Program-made: the position numbers and the translations under genes | The notes under the pieces: generated by a model | Database searches by the model: none | Told to the model about the DNA's origin: nothing | Seen by the model: the letters and a program-made list of their open reading frames with translations, nothing else | Part shown: one piece after another, positions 8,262 to 17,580 of the stretch | Layout: each line of letters starts with the position of its first letter | How positions within the stretch are numbered: the stretch's first letter is position 1 | Source of the DNA: Chloroflexota bacterium | Lineage (GTDB): Bacteria; Chloroflexota; Dehalococcoidia; Lucifugimonadales; Lucifugimonadaceae | Reading direction: 5' to 3' | DNA length: 36,775 nucleotides | Assembly (NCBI GenBank): GCA_022574675.1 | Contig: JACZRO010000008.1 | Span: 1 to 36,775, forward strand

Positions 8262-9013
8262 CGGGCCGCCCCGACCCGCGCCCGAAGATCATCGAACCCG
8301 GCTTCTATCCACGGCAGGGGGCCGGTCAGGAAGAACCGGGCGCCCAGCTCCATGTACCGGGCCACGTTCTCGTGGTTTCCCACCGTCCCGGGCGTCCGGC
8401 CCGCCGCGACGATGCGCCGTACCGTGTCCTCCAGCACGCGCGTTACCTCCGGGTGGAACGGTTCACCCAGGTGACCTAGCGACTGGGACATGTCGCCGGG
8501 GCCGACCAGGAACACGTCTATGTGGTCCACCTTCAATATCTCGTCCAGGTTGTCGAGCGCGATCACGTCTTCGATGAACACCACGATCAGCGTCTCGTCG
8601 TTGGCCTTGTGAAAGAAATCCGGGTCGCCGAGTCCCTGGCGGCTGCCGTACATGCCGCGTTTTCCGAGCGGGGCGAACTTGGCGGCCTGGACGACAGTCT
8701 CGGCGTCCTCACGGGTGTCAACGTGGGGGACCGCGACGCCCTGCGCTCCGAGATCGAGCGCCCGGTAGATGATCCCTGTCTCCACCCGGTTGACCCTGAC
8801 GATGGACGTCGTGCCGGCGAGGTCGGCGGCGCGCGTCATATTGGCGATGTTCGGCGGGCTGACAAGGTTGTGCTCGCCTTCGAGCCACACGGCATGAGGT
8901 TTCATCGGGCCGAGGCGCTCTATCGTGTCGGCGTGGTTGAGGCCCTCCAGGGCGATAACGTGCTTGCCGGCCGCCAGGCGTGCCTTTGCCTCGTTCTTGC
9001 GGAGTATTCGCAT
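8258..9013 (-). CDS. HpcH/HpaI-type aldolase, paralogue 2
   Basis: This 251-residue class II (metal-dependent) pyruvate aldolase cleaves 4-hydroxy-2-oxo acids to pyruvate plus an aldehyde. Conserved segments are WLEGEHN, the substrate-binding arginine in SIVRVNR, and the metal-binding Glu and Asp in FIEDVIALDNLDEIL and FLVGPGDMSQSLG. It aligns end to end with the neighbouring 251-residue gene, so the pair is a tandem duplication. ATG 9013 is preceded by GGAGG nine bases upstream. The gap from the upstream paralogue is only four bases. The natural substrate is not deducible. Confidence 0.88.
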   Translation of the reverse strand: MRILRKNEAKARLAAGKHVIALEGLNHADTIERLGPMKPHAVWLEGEHNLVSPPNIANMTRAADLAGTTSIVRVNRVETGIIYRALDLGAQGVAVPHVDTREDAETVVQAAKFAPLGKRGMYGSRQGLGDPDFFHKANDETLIVVFIEDVIALDNLDEILKVDHIDVFLVGPGDMSQSLGHLGEPFHPEVTRVLEDTVRRIVAAGRTPGTVGNHENVARYMELGARFFLTGPLPWIEAGFDDLRARVGAAR

Positions 9014-9017
9014 CTGA

Positions 9018-9773
9018 CTAACCCTCCGCCCTTCGGTTCATTTCCACCAGTCCGTCCTCGATCCACGCCCCCGGGCCGCCCAGGAAGAACCTGACGCCCT
9101 GTTCAAGATGGTGTGCTGCGTTCTCGTTCGATACCAGGGCCCCCGCGGTCCGGCCCGCCGCAACGATCCGGCGCAGCGACTCGTCGACGACCGACTGGAC
9201 TTCAGGATGGTGCGGCTCACCGATATGTCCCATCGTCTGCGCCAGGTCCCCGGGGGCGACGAAGAACACGTCGATGTTGTCCACCTTGAGGATCTCGTCC
9301 AGGTTTTCCACGGCAATGATGTCCTCGATCAGGATCATCAGCATCGTCTGGCCGTTGGCCAGGGACTGGTAGTTCGCTACGCCGATACCCTGGCGGCTCG
9401 TGAACGAGCCCCTCAGTCCTATCGGCGCGAACTTCCCGGCTTGCACGACAGCCTCGGCCTCTTCTCGCGTGTTCACATGCGGGACGACGATGCCCTGGGC
9501 GCCCAGGTCGAGCGTGCGGTATATGACACCGGCCTGGTTCTGGTGTACACGAACAATCGGCGAGGCCCCGGTCAGGTCGATGGCACGCGTCAACTCGGCG
9601 ACGTTTGAGAAATCCACCTCGCCGTGCTCGCCTTCGAGCCAGATCGCATCCGGCTCAAGCGTCACCAGTCGCTCAAGTGCGTCCGCCCCGCCGTAACCCC
9701 ATGCGGCGAAGCACACAACGATCTCGCCGTTTGCGAGTTTCTGTTTTGCCTTGTTGACGCGAAGTTCGGCCAA
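9018..9773 (-). CDS. HpcH/HpaI-type aldolase, paralogue 1
   Basis: This is the first of the tandem 251-residue aldolases, with the same landmarks as its neighbour: WLEGEHGEVDFSNVAEL, SPIVRVHQNQAGVIYR, LIEDIIAVENLDEIL and FFVAPGDLAQTMGHIGEP. It starts at TTG 9773 with AAAGG eight bases upstream. Differences lie mainly in the segment after the conserved SRQG: GIGVANYQSLANGQT here, GLGDPDFFHKANDET in the paralogue. This may reflect different aldehyde specificity (inference). Confidence 0.88.
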   Translation of the reverse strand: MAELRVNKAKQKLANGEIVVCFAAWGYGGADALERLVTLEPDAIWLEGEHGEVDFSNVAELTRAIDLTGASPIVRVHQNQAGVIYRTLDLGAQGIVVPHVNTREEAEAVVQAGKFAPIGLRGSFTSRQGIGVANYQSLANGQTMLMILIEDIIAVENLDEILKVDNIDVFFVAPGDLAQTMGHIGEPHHPEVQSVVDESLRRIVAAGRTAGALVSNENAAHHLEQGVRFFLGGPGAWIEDGLVEMNRRAEG

Positions 9774-9877
9774 TTTGGAAGCCTTTCGCCTGTCGGCGGG
9801 CCCGGCGTTTCACATTTGCAAATCCGGGACACACAACGGGGGACCGCAGGTTTGCCCGGAAGATTCTACGAGAACGA

Positions 9878-11524
9878 TCAGTCGGCCGTGTCCGCGCTTC
9901 TGTCGGCGGTACGCGATGGTCGCCTTGGGCCCAGCGCGACCGATGGGACGCCGGAAAATGTGAACCATGCCAGCGCGACACCTGCCAGACTGATGGCGGC
10001 GGCCAGGCGGAACACCGCCGCCAGCCCGCCGGCAAGCTTGTCGCGCGACATCACCAGGTCCGTGTCGAACTGTTCCTCCCCCAACAACGGGTCCGACAGG
10101 TACCCGGCCCGAATCTCGTCCAGCTCGTCAACGGCGACGATCACCTCCGGGTCGAAAATGCGAACCTGTGGGTTGTCCTCATCCAGCCCGACGACGCTCA
10201 CGGCGACGGTCGCGAAAAGGACGGCGCCAAACACGGCGCTGCCCGCCGCTTGCCCAAACATCCGCGCGAACTGGAGGGTGGACGTCACAACCCCCAGGAC
10301 GGAGATCGGCATGGCGTTCTGGATGGGCACCGTGAAAGCGGTGAATCCCAACGAAACGCCCAGCCCCGTGAGTCCGGTGGCCGCGTACAGAATCCAGATG
10401 GGTGAGGCGCTGTCCAGCGTGCTCATAGCGAACAGCCCGGCGGCGGAGGCCAGGAGGCCGATCATCCCCAGCTCTCGCGCGTAGCCAATGCGGGACAGGA
10501 TCTGGCCCGCGACGTTGGCGCCGATGGCCACGCCGATCGCCAGGGCGACCAGCGGTCCGGCGGCGGCGGTGGCCGACTTGCCGAGGACGCCCTGCACGAA
10601 CAGGGGCTGGAACGCCGTTATCGCGATGAACGTGCTCGTTACCGTGAGCGAAGCGAGCCAGCCGAACGCGAATATGCGGTGGCCGAAAAGGCTCAACGGG
10701 AGCATCGGGTCTTCCGCTCGTAACTCGACACGCGCAAACAGGGCGAACGCGCCGAGCGACGCGGCGATCAGGCCCAGGATCGTCGGGGAGCTCCAACCGT
10801 AGTCTCGCCCTCCCCATGTGAGGGCAAGCAATAACGCCGTGGCGCCCGCCGCGAACAACGCCGCTCCCAGCAGGTCAAGCTTTCCCTTGCGATTCTCTGA
10901 AGCCACGCTCGGGAACCAGATCCACAGCAGGATGAGGCTGATCCCGCCGGTCGGAACGTTGATGAAGAACACCCAGCGCCAGCTGAACATGTCGCTCACG
11001 ATGCCGCCGATGATCGGGCCCATCACCCCGGACAGCGTGAATCCGACCGTCGTCACCCCCATCCACTTGGCCCGGTCGGCGGGCGCCCAGAGCGCGGCCA
11101 TGATGATCCATACGCTTCCCATGACGCCGGCGAAAGCGGCCCCCTGGAACACCCGCATGACGATCAACTGCGTCATGTTGGTGGCGAACCCGGCGGCGGC
11201 GGAGGCGACGATGAAGAAGGCGAGAGAGCCGATCAAGACGAGCTTGCGACCGGCGACGTCCGAAAGCTTGCCGACGATGGGCACGCCCGCAGTCGCCGCA
11301 AGGGAGAAACCGGCGAACAGCCAGATGAAATGATCGAATCCGCCGATGTCGGCGACGATGTTCTGGGCGGCCGTCGCAACGACTGTCTGGTTCATCGTCG
11401 CCACGAACAGCGTGACCGTCAGGCCCGCGACCACCAGGAGCTTCTGCCGGTAGGGGATGTCGACCAGGGACTTGGCCGGCTCTTTTTTTGCCGTCTTTCC
11501 CGGTGTAGATCGCGTTGCAGCCAT
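9878..11524 (-). CDS. MFS transporter, 14-TM EmrB/QacA type
   Basis: This 548-residue inner-membrane exporter opens with a short basic, lysine-rich N-terminus, then helix 1 LLVVAGLTVTLFVATMNQTVV. The loop 2-3 motif A is GKLSDVAGRKLVLIG; motif C is GFTLSGVMGPIIGGIVSDMFSWRWVFFINVP. Length and the two extra central helices fit the 14-TM DHA2 group. A ~55-residue extracytoplasmic loop (VGLDEDNPQVRIF...EEQFDTDLVMSR) before the last helix is characteristic of this subgroup. ATG at 11524. It is divergent from the pseudo-receiver gene at 11,787. Substrate unknown. Confidence 0.9.
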   Translation of the reverse strand: MAATRSTPGKTAKKEPAKSLVDIPYRQKLLVVAGLTVTLFVATMNQTVVATAAQNIVADIGGFDHFIWLFAGFSLAATAGVPIVGKLSDVAGRKLVLIGSLAFFIVASAAAGFATNMTQLIVMRVFQGAAFAGVMGSVWIIMAALWAPADRAKWMGVTTVGFTLSGVMGPIIGGIVSDMFSWRWVFFINVPTGGISLILLWIWFPSVASENRKGKLDLLGAALFAAGATALLLALTWGGRDYGWSSPTILGLIAASLGAFALFARVELRAEDPMLPLSLFGHRIFAFGWLASLTVTSTFIAITAFQPLFVQGVLGKSATAAAGPLVALAIGVAIGANVAGQILSRIGYARELGMIGLLASAAGLFAMSTLDSASPIWILYAATGLTGLGVSLGFTAFTVPIQNAMPISVLGVVTSTLQFARMFGQAAGSAVFGAVLFATVAVSVVGLDEDNPQVRIFDPEVIVAVDELDEIRAGYLSDPLLGEEQFDTDLVMSRDKLAGGLAAVFRLAAAISLAGVALAWFTFSGVPSVALGPRRPSRTADRSADTAD

Positions 11525-11786
11525 TAACGCAAAGGCTAACGGAGTTCCGACTGGCTACAACGCATCTTCCGGGGGTCAGTGGGGCCTGGCAGTCGCCGAT
11601 GACGTGCCCGCGGGCTGGGCGCAAGCTGAACGCGTTGGTGGAAACGCCTGTACGCCGACACCCAACGGGAATGGCACTCACCCGCTACTCACGTTGTGAC
11701 GCACGCGTCGATGATATTCACATACGTCGCGCGCCTGGCCGTTGACGCGTTCGGGCCGGCGGCGAGAAACGTAGAGGGCCGAAAAA
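11525..11786. other. Divergent intergenic region
   Basis: This 262-nt region separates the MFS exporter (minus) from the first pseudo-receiver gene (plus) and must hold both promoters. I see no strong -35/-10 pair. The reading frame over 11,541-11,699 is open but has no start of its own and no family character. Confidence 0.4.
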
Positions 11787-12416
11787 ATGCGAAGGATCGT
11801 GCGCTCCGGCAGACGCCCGCGCGTCCGTATTGTGACCCGCCGGATCAAACGGATGCCGGCGGCCATCCGTGCAACGGCGGCTTCGCCTGTCGAGAAGCCC
11901 AAAATCGCACCGCGCCCGGTGACCTCGCTGACCCTTGTCGGCTCGCCGGCCTGGCGCGAACCGATGGCGAGTTGGCTGGAGTACGAGCCCTCCCTCGTTC
12001 TCGCGGCCGAGATCGACCCTGCGAATCGACCGAAACACATGTTCGACCTGCCATCGGCCGATGTCGTAATCGTTTCGACCGACGCGGGCGACCCGGACGC
12101 GTCGGTCGAACTGGCGCTGGAGCTCCAGGCGAAAGACCGCGGAACCGGGATTATTCTCGTCCTCTCCGGCCTGCGTGATGACATGGCGCGCCGATTCTCC
12201 GCATACGCCGGAAGCTGGTCTCTAATCACGTCCAAGACGAGCGCAGACCCGGTGAAACTCACCTTTGTCGTCCAGTCATCTGCGCGTGGCATTCATGTGG
12301 TCGAGCCGGCCGTCACCAAGATGCTCGAGGCCGGATGGCGCGTCGGGGATGCCGATGAAGCTCAGGCGGAACAGACCCACGACCCGGATCTTACGGTCAC
12401 CGACGAAGCCGCGTAA
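11787..12416 (+). CDS. Stand-alone pseudo-receiver (REC-like) protein, paralogue A
   Basis: This 209-residue protein has a very basic N-terminal ~35 residues (MRRIVRSGRRPRVRIVTRR) followed by a receiver-like alpha/beta domain. LTLVGSPAWREPMASWLE matches the beta1-alpha1 opening of NarL-type response regulators, SADVVIVSTD matches beta3, GTGIILVLSGLRDD matches beta4, and AYAGSWSLITSK with VVQSSARGIHVVEPAV matches the tail just before a LuxR helix-turn-helix. No helix-turn-helix follows. The position that should hold the phospho-acceptor Asp appears to be Ser, with Asp displaced by two. ATG 11787 has GAGGG eight bases upstream. Function is not known; a partner-binding or phosphorylation-independent regulator is possible. 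Confidence 0.68.
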   Translation: MRRIVRSGRRPRVRIVTRRIKRMPAAIRATAASPVEKPKIAPRPVTSLTLVGSPAWREPMASWLEYEPSLVLAAEIDPANRPKHMFDLPSADVVIVSTDAGDPDASVELALELQAKDRGTGIILVLSGLRDDMARRFSAYAGSWSLITSKTSADPVKLTFVVQSSARGIHVVEPAVTKMLEAGWRVGDADEAQAEQTHDPDLTVTDEAA

Positions 12417-12632
12417 CCTCCCGCGCGTCACGCCAAACCGCACTGCTACCGGCTCGCATTGACCCACGTGCGTGTAAATACAGAGGGGGAACTACGAGCT
12501 TATTCGTGGGGACGAACGGCGTTGGGTTTGAGGGCGACGCCAATGCCGGGCGAATCGTCCCCGGCGAATATGACATCTGTACGTGGTGGGGAACTGGCCG
12601 GGAATCCATATTCTGTGGTGATTTCACGATAA
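12417..12632. other. Spacer between the pseudo-receiver paralogues
   Basis: This 216-nt spacer contains a plus-strand open stretch ending at the TAA near 12,656 that reads protein-like at its end (VGTNGVGFEGDANAG, then IVPGEYDICTWWGTG), but it has no start codon with an SD and overlaps the next gene out of frame. It could be the remnant of a third coding sequence. I do not annotate it as a gene. Confidence 0.3.
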
Positions 12633-13241
12633 ATGCAGCGCATCGTTCGTACAACTAAGACGCAACAACCGGCGCCGGTGAGCAGGCCCGCCCGCCCGAC
12701 CGCAGCCGACCGCGCACGCAACGGGTCGATGCGCGGCGACCGCGCCGCCCTGCTGGCCACTTCCGTCGTCCTTGTCGGCCCAATACAGTGGCGTATCGCC
12801 GTTGAGGGCGTACTTGCCGGCAACAGCAACCTTGCGGTGGCGGCTGACGTGGAGGGCGACCCCCGGGAAGTTGATATCTATAGCATCCCGCAGGGCGATG
12901 TCATCTTGATCGCCGTGGACGGAGAGCGTCCCAATCACGCGATTGAGTTCGCCATGCGCCTGCAGGCGAAAGACCGGGGCACCGGGATCGCCCTGGTGTT
13001 GCCAAAAATGAGCAGCAAGAACCTGCGGACGTTCCACACCTACGCCGGGAGCTGGTCGCTGGTCTCTGCCTCGGTCTGCGGCGACCAGGCACGACTTAGC
13101 GCGGTCCTTGAATCAGCCGGTCGAGGAATCACCTGGGTTGATCCCTTGATCAGCCGTCTGCTCAAGACGTTCGAACACGGAACCGCCGATTTCGACGAAG
13201 AGTTCGACGACAGCGCGATCAGTGATCTCGTGGGGAGATGA
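12633..13241 (+). CDS. Stand-alone pseudo-receiver (REC-like) protein, paralogue B
   Basis: This 202-residue protein is clearly a duplicate of the gene at 11,787. Both start M(R/Q)RIVR and share LQAKDRGTGI, YAGSWSL and a final GI..V(E/D)P segment. The beta3 segment reads QGDVILIAVDGERP, so the phospho-acceptor position is again not a clean Asp. The lysine expected after beta5 is missing (SASVCGD). The C-terminus is acidic (FDEEFDDSAISD) and carries no DNA-binding domain. ATG 12633 has only a weak, distant GGTGA. Confidence 0.66.
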   Translation: MQRIVRTTKTQQPAPVSRPARPTAADRARNGSMRGDRAALLATSVVLVGPIQWRIAVEGVLAGNSNLAVAADVEGDPREVDIYSIPQGDVILIAVDGERPNHAIEFAMRLQAKDRGTGIALVLPKMSSKNLRTFHTYAGSWSLVSASVCGDQARLSAVLESAGRGITWVDPLISRLLKTFEHGTADFDEEFDDSAISDLVGR

Positions 13242-13304
13242 GAGCCGGGGCGTGAAGGCGCCGCGGAGTCGGGGAAGGCCAACCGGGTCCAGCCGGGGTG
13301 TTGC

Positions 13305-13835
13305 TCAGTCCCCTGTGAATATCCCGGACGGGTTCGCCCACGCGCCGGGGACCCGCACCGCCGTTACCGTTCCTTCCGCAGTGATCTGGCCGGAACTGTC
13401 TGTGACAGTTACTTCGAGCTCCGTGCGGCGGTCACTCACTTCAACGATTCTGGCGCGCGCCACAAGTTTGCCGTGGAGTCGCGCGGGCGCCTTGTAGCTG
13501 ACCGTTAACGATCCAGTGGCATAGAGGATCGTCTCGCCGTCGTCACCGATCTCCCTGCCGGCACGCCTGTACGCGTCAGCGATCGCGGTGCAGATCGCAT
13601 GACAATCGATTACCGACGCAATGACGCCACCGTTCACGACATCAGGCGGATAGGCGGAGTGGTGCGCCGCAGGGATGAACTCGCAGACCGATACCGACGA
13701 CTCGGTTGGATCCCATCTACTGCGTATTCCAAGACCTTCCGGGTTGTCTTCACCACAGCCGAAACAGTGGTTGTAGCGCATCAAAGACTGGAAGAAAGCG
13801 TCCCCGCTTTGTTTACCTGTTCGTCCTGATCGCAA
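13305..13835 (-). CDS. PaaI-type hotdog-fold acyl-CoA thioesterase
   Basis: This 176-residue thioesterase hydrolyses acyl- or aryl-CoA in the cytoplasm. The conserved VVNGGVIASVIDCHA places the catalytic Asp in the long central helix, and ATGSLTVSYKAPARLHGKL provides the hotdog sheet. An N-terminal NHCFGCGEDNPEGL motif with paired cysteines is common in this subgroup. I start at TTG 13835 because GGAGG lies eight bases upstream; the upstream ATG at 13868 has no SD. Confidence 0.85.
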   Translation of the reverse strand: MRSGRTGKQSGDAFFQSLMRYNHCFGCGEDNPEGLGIRSRWDPTESSVSVCEFIPAAHHSAYPPDVVNGGVIASVIDCHAICTAIADAYRRAGREIGDDGETILYATGSLTVSYKAPARLHGKLVARARIVEVSDRRTELEVTVTDSSGQITAEGTVTAVRVPGAWANPSGIFTGD

Positions 13836-14025
13836 TGGATCGGCCTCCACGCCCGGCGTTCGCCACATAGGACGGGAGGATACAGCAGAAATCGGGATGG
13901 CAAGCCTTCGTCGCCGGCCTGCGCCGGCGCCGGGGCCTTGAACCGGTGGGGGTAGCGGGAATCGGGCACACGGGAAAATTCCGCGTAGCGCGGGGTCTGT
14001 CAGGCAGGCCCGGGAGTAACGGGCT

Positions 14026-14217
14026 TCAGGCGGCTCGTCGAGCCGGCGCGGTGGAGATTACTCCCCTCGCGACCAGGCTCCAGAACGGACCGTCGCGGCG
14101 CGCGTTGTCCAGGCGAACGACGCAGCACTGGCCGGGCTCTATGGTGACCGACGCCCCCGTGCCATCCGGCACGGAGACCTTCAACCGGCTCCGATTCTGA
14201 ACGATAACCGCTGCCAC
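14026..14217 (-). CDS. 63-residue hypothetical protein
   Basis: This small protein starts at GTG 14217, preceded by GGAGG five bases upstream, which makes translation likely. It reads MAAVIVQNRSRLKVSVPDGT, then SVTIEPGQCCVVRLDNARRD and GPFWSLV. The pattern of short beta strands with an N-terminal VIVQNRS resembles a small all-beta domain. It has no signal peptide and no membrane segment. I do not recognise the family. It lies downstream of uvrA on the same strand, 243 nt away. Confidence 0.6.
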   Translation of the reverse strand: MAAVIVQNRSRLKVSVPDGTGASVTIEPGQCCVVRLDNARRDGPFWSLVARGVISTAPARRAA

Positions 14218-14460
14218 TTATTCCTCCCCGTTTACCTTCCATATTTCAGAAGGTTTGGGCGACGCCGCCTCGGTCGTAGCCGGGCGGTGGCGAGCCCGTG
14301 CGACTACCAGCCTAAGCTAGTGATTCCCACAGGGTATGCGGGGAAACCGTCAGCCCAGGTGGGTGATCGGTCAACCGCGGGCGCTACGAAAAGACCACAC
14401 GAGTGAGCCAGAAGGCGCATCGCCCTGTTGTCCGAGCCGGCGTGGAGCCCGGTTACCCGG

Positions 14461-17400
14461 TTATCCGGCTACCCGTCGCCTTCGCCGCCTGCGCCGCCTG
14501 CGCTCGCGGCCAGCCGTTGGGTCCGGGGCGAGCGAGCGTGTGCCGTTACTGCCGTTTGAACGCGACAGGCCCGACAGCGAGGGTGACGCCTCCGCGACGC
14601 TGACCGCAGCGCGCCGGCGCCTGCGGGCGGGACCGGCGGACCCCGGCGCTGAAGCGTCTGCGTGAATGCCCGGCACCTCCGCCAGATACCTCCCCGTGTG
14701 AGAGGCGCTCACGGAAGCGATATATTCCGGCGTTCCCTGCGCCACAAGTTCCCCGCCGCGTTCACCGGCGCCCGGTCCGAGGTCGATGATCCAGTCAGCG
14801 TTCTTGATCAGGTCCAGGTGGTGTTCGATCAGAATCACCGTGTTGCCCGCGTCCACGAGACGGTGCAGTACCCGCATTAACACCGCACAGTCCTCGAACG
14901 AGAGCCCAGTCGTGGGCTCATCGAGGATGTAAACCGTCTTGCCGGTGGCCGTTTTCGAGAGCTCGGTCGCCAGCTTGACTCTCTGCGCTTCGCCGCCCGA
15001 CAACGTGGTCGCGGGCTGTCCCAGCCGCATGTAGCCGAGGCCGACTTCGACCAGCGTGCGGAGCCGATTCATCACCGGCGGTATGTTCTCGAACAGCACG
15101 CATGCCTCGGTGATCGTCATGTCGAGAACGTCGGCGATGCTGGCGCCCTTGAACTTGATTTCCAGCGCTTCACGGTTGTAGCGAGCGCCCTCGCACACCT
15201 CGCAGGGGACCGTGACGTCGGGCAAGAACTGCATCGAGATTTGCACGTAACCGGCGCCGCTGCAGGACTCGCACCGTCCTCCCTTGACGTTGAACGAGAA
15301 GCGGCCCGGCTTATAGCCGCGGGCACGCGCCTCGGGCATCGTCGAGAACAGATCCCTGATAGGGGTGTACGCGCCGGTGTACGTCGCCGGGTTTGAGCGC
15401 GGAGTCCGGCCGATCGCCGTATGGTCGATGTTTACGACCTTGTCGACGTTGTCCAGCCCGGCAATCTCCTCATGCTTGCCCGGCCGGTCCTTCGCCCGGT
15501 AGAAGGTCTGCGCCAGTTTCTTCTGCAGAATTTCGTTGATCAGGCTGCTCTTGCCTGAGCCGGACACGCCGGTGATGCACACTAGCTCGCCGAGCGGGAT
15601 CTTGACGTCTATATCCTTGAGATTGTTCTCGGCGGCGCCGCGAATCTCGATGCACGTGCCGTCTCCGGGGCGTCGCTGCTCCGGGATCGGGATCGTCTTT
15701 CGACCGGACAGGTACGCCCCGGTCAGCGAGTCTTCGGCCGCCTCGATGACCGATATGTCGCCTTCGGCTACGACGTACCCGCCGTGCTCTCCGGCGCCGG
15801 GTCCGAGGTCGATGATGTGGTCAGAGGCCCGCATTACGGCCTCATCGTGCTCGACGACGATCACCGTGTTGCCGACGTCTCTCAACTGCTGGAGTGTCTT
15901 GATCAACCGGTGGTCGTCCAGCGGGTGAAGCCCGATGGAAGGCTCGTCGCATACGTACAGAACACCCATCAAACCGGATCCGATCTGGGTCGCCAGCCGG
16001 ATCCGCTGGCCCTCGCCGCCGGATAGCGTTGACGCGGTGCGGTCCAACGTCAGGTATTCAAGGCCGACCCGCTCCAGGAAGCTGAGGCGCGACTCGATCT
16101 CCTTGAGGATCTGCTCGGCGATCGTGTGCTCGCGCTGCGACAGGGGCTCGTTGACCTCGCCCGACTCCCCGCCGGGGTTTCCAGAGGCGTTCCCGGAAGG
16201 GTTTCCGTGGGCGTCTGGCCACCGGCCGGTCCGGGCGGCTTCCACCCAGTGGAGTGCGCGTTCCACGGACTGCTGCGTCACCTGGATGATGTTCATGCCG
16301 AGCACCGTCACCGCAAGGGTCTCCGGCTTGAGCCGGTACCCGGAGCAGGTCACGCACGGCAGCTGCGCCATGTACCGGCCGACCTCGTCCCGCACGTTCT
16401 GTGACTCGGTGTTCTCGTGCCGCCGCTCCAGGTGTGGGATCACACCCTCGTTGCGCATACGCCAGCGGTAGGTTCGGCCGGACTGCGTGGTGTGGAGGAC
16501 CTCGATACGACGGTCGCCGTCGCCGTACAGCACGATGTTCTGCTCGCGCTCGGTCAACTCCCGGAACGGCACGTCCAGCGAGAAGTCGTAATGGTCCGAT
16601 ACGGCCTCCATCACAGACAACCGCTCGGGCAAAAGCTCGCCGTTCCGCGACCACGGCTCGATCGCGCCATTGCGGATCGAAAGGTTCTGTGCGGGCACGA
16701 CGAGGTCAGGGTCCACCTCGAGCCGGAACCCCAGGCCGGTGCATGTCGGGCAGGCGCCGTAAGGCGTGTTGAAAGAGAAGTTGCGCGGCTCCAGCTCGCC
16801 AATGCTGAGATCGCAGTGGACGCAGGCGAACTTCTCGGAGTAGACGATGTCTTCGCCATCGATTATCGAGATGATTACCGTGCCGCCGGCAAGCCTGAGG
16901 GCGGTCTCGATAGAGTCCGAAAGCCGGCCAACCTCGGCGTCGGGGCCGGTCACGAGCCGGTCCACGACGATCTCGATATCGTGCCAGCGCGTCCTGGCGA
17001 GCTTGATCTCTTCCTCAAGCAACCTCACGTCGCCGTCTACGCGCACTCGCACGAAGCCTTCAGTGCTGGCGTTTTCGAACACCGCTAGGTGTTCGCCCTT
17101 CTTGTGCGTGATTATCGGAGCGAGCACGAGGATCCGGGCGCCGGCTTCGAGCCGCATGACCGAGTCCGTGATCTGCTGGACCGACTGGCGGGCGACCGGC
17201 CGTCCGCAGTTGTGGCAATGAGGACGCCCGGCGCGTGCAAACAGCAACCGAAGGTAGTCGTACACCTCGGTAACGGTTCCGACCGTGGAGCGCGGATTGC
17301 GCGAGACGCCCTTCTGGTCGATCGATATCGCCGGGCTCAACCCGTCGATGTGATCGACGTCCGGCTTGTCCATCCGCCCGAGGAACTGGCGGGCGTACGC

Positions 17401-17580
17401 CGACAACGATTCGACGTAGCGGCGCTGGCCCTCGGCGTAGATCGTGTCGAACGCAAGAGAACTCTTGCCGGAGCCGGACACGCCGGTAATCACCACCAGC
17501 TTGTCCCGCGGCACATCAACGTCGATGTTCCGCAGGTTGTGCTCGCGGGCGCCGCGAACGCGTATGAACTCTTCGGCCAT
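14461..17580 (-). CDS. uvrA: Excinuclease ABC subunit A, with Arg-rich C-terminal tail
   Basis: UvrA is the damage-recognising ATPase of nucleotide excision repair and loads UvrB. The first Walker A is GVSGSGKSS (residues 33-41); the second, in the C-terminal half, is GVSGSGKSS within [19 protein letters not shown]. Two ABC signatures are [13 protein letters not shown] and [13 protein letters not shown]. Zinc modules are CVHCDLSIG...CPTC and CESCSGAG...CEVC. At 1,039 residues it is about 80-100 longer than usual. Part of this is a Gly/Asn-rich insertion before the first signature ([18 protein letters not shown]); the rest is a ~75-residue tail after [13 protein letters not shown] ending in ten consecutive arginines and VAG. 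ATG 17580. Confidence 0.97.
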   Translation of the reverse strand: MAEEFIRVRGAREHNLRNIDVDVPRDKLVVITGVSGSGKSSLAFDTIYAEGQRRYVESLSAYARQFLGRMDKPDVDHIDGLSPAISIDQKGVSRNPRSTVGTVTEVYDYLRLLFARAGRPHCHNCGRPVARQSVQQITDSVMRLEAGARILVLAPIITHKKGEHLAVFENASTEGFVRVRVDGDVRLLEEEIKLARTRWHDIEIVVDRLVTGPDAEVGRLSDSIETALRLAGGTVIISIIDGEDIVYSEKFACVHCDLSIGELEPRNFSFNTPYGACPTCTGLGFRLEVDPDLVVPAQNLSIRNGAIEPWSRNGELLPERLSVMEAVSDHYDFSLDVPFRELTEREQNIVLYGDGDRRIEVLHTTQSGRTYRWRMRNEGVIPHLERRHENTESQNVRDEVGRYMAQLPCVTCSGYRLKPETLAVTVLGMNIIQVTQQSVERALHWVEAARTGRWPDAHGNPSGNASGNPGGESGEVNEPLSQREHTIAEQILKEIESRLSFLERVGLEYLTLDRTASTLSGGEGQRIRLATQIGSGLMGVLYVCDEPSIGLHPLDDHRLIKTLQQLRDVGNTVIVVEHDEAVMRASDHIIDLGPGAGEHGGYVVAEGDISVIEAAEDSLTGAYLSGRKTIPIPEQRRPGDGTCIEIRGAAENNLKDIDVKIPLGELVCITGVSGSGKSSLINEILQKKLAQTFYRAKDRPGKHEEIAGLDNVDKVVNIDHTAIGRTPRSNPATYTGAYTPIRDLFSTMPEARARGYKPGRFSFNVKGGRCESCSGAGYVQISMQFLPDVTVPCEVCEGARYNREALEIKFKGASIADVLDMTITEACVLFENIPPVMNRLRTLVEVGLGYMRLGQPATTLSGGEAQRVKLATELSKTATGKTVYILDEPTTGLSFEDCAVLMRVLHRLVDAGNTVILIEHHLDLIKNADWIIDLGPGAGERGGELVAQGTPEYIASVSASHTGRYLAEVPGIHADASAPGSAGPARRRRRAAVSVAEASPSLSGLSRSNGSNGTRSLAPDPTAGRERRRRRRRRRRVAG

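Noticed and set aside
12397..12654. 85-aa minus-strand frame and a protein-like plus-strand stretch in the spacer between the pseudo-receivers
   Set aside because: Neither has an SD-supported start or recognisable family; they overlap each other, so at most one could be real.
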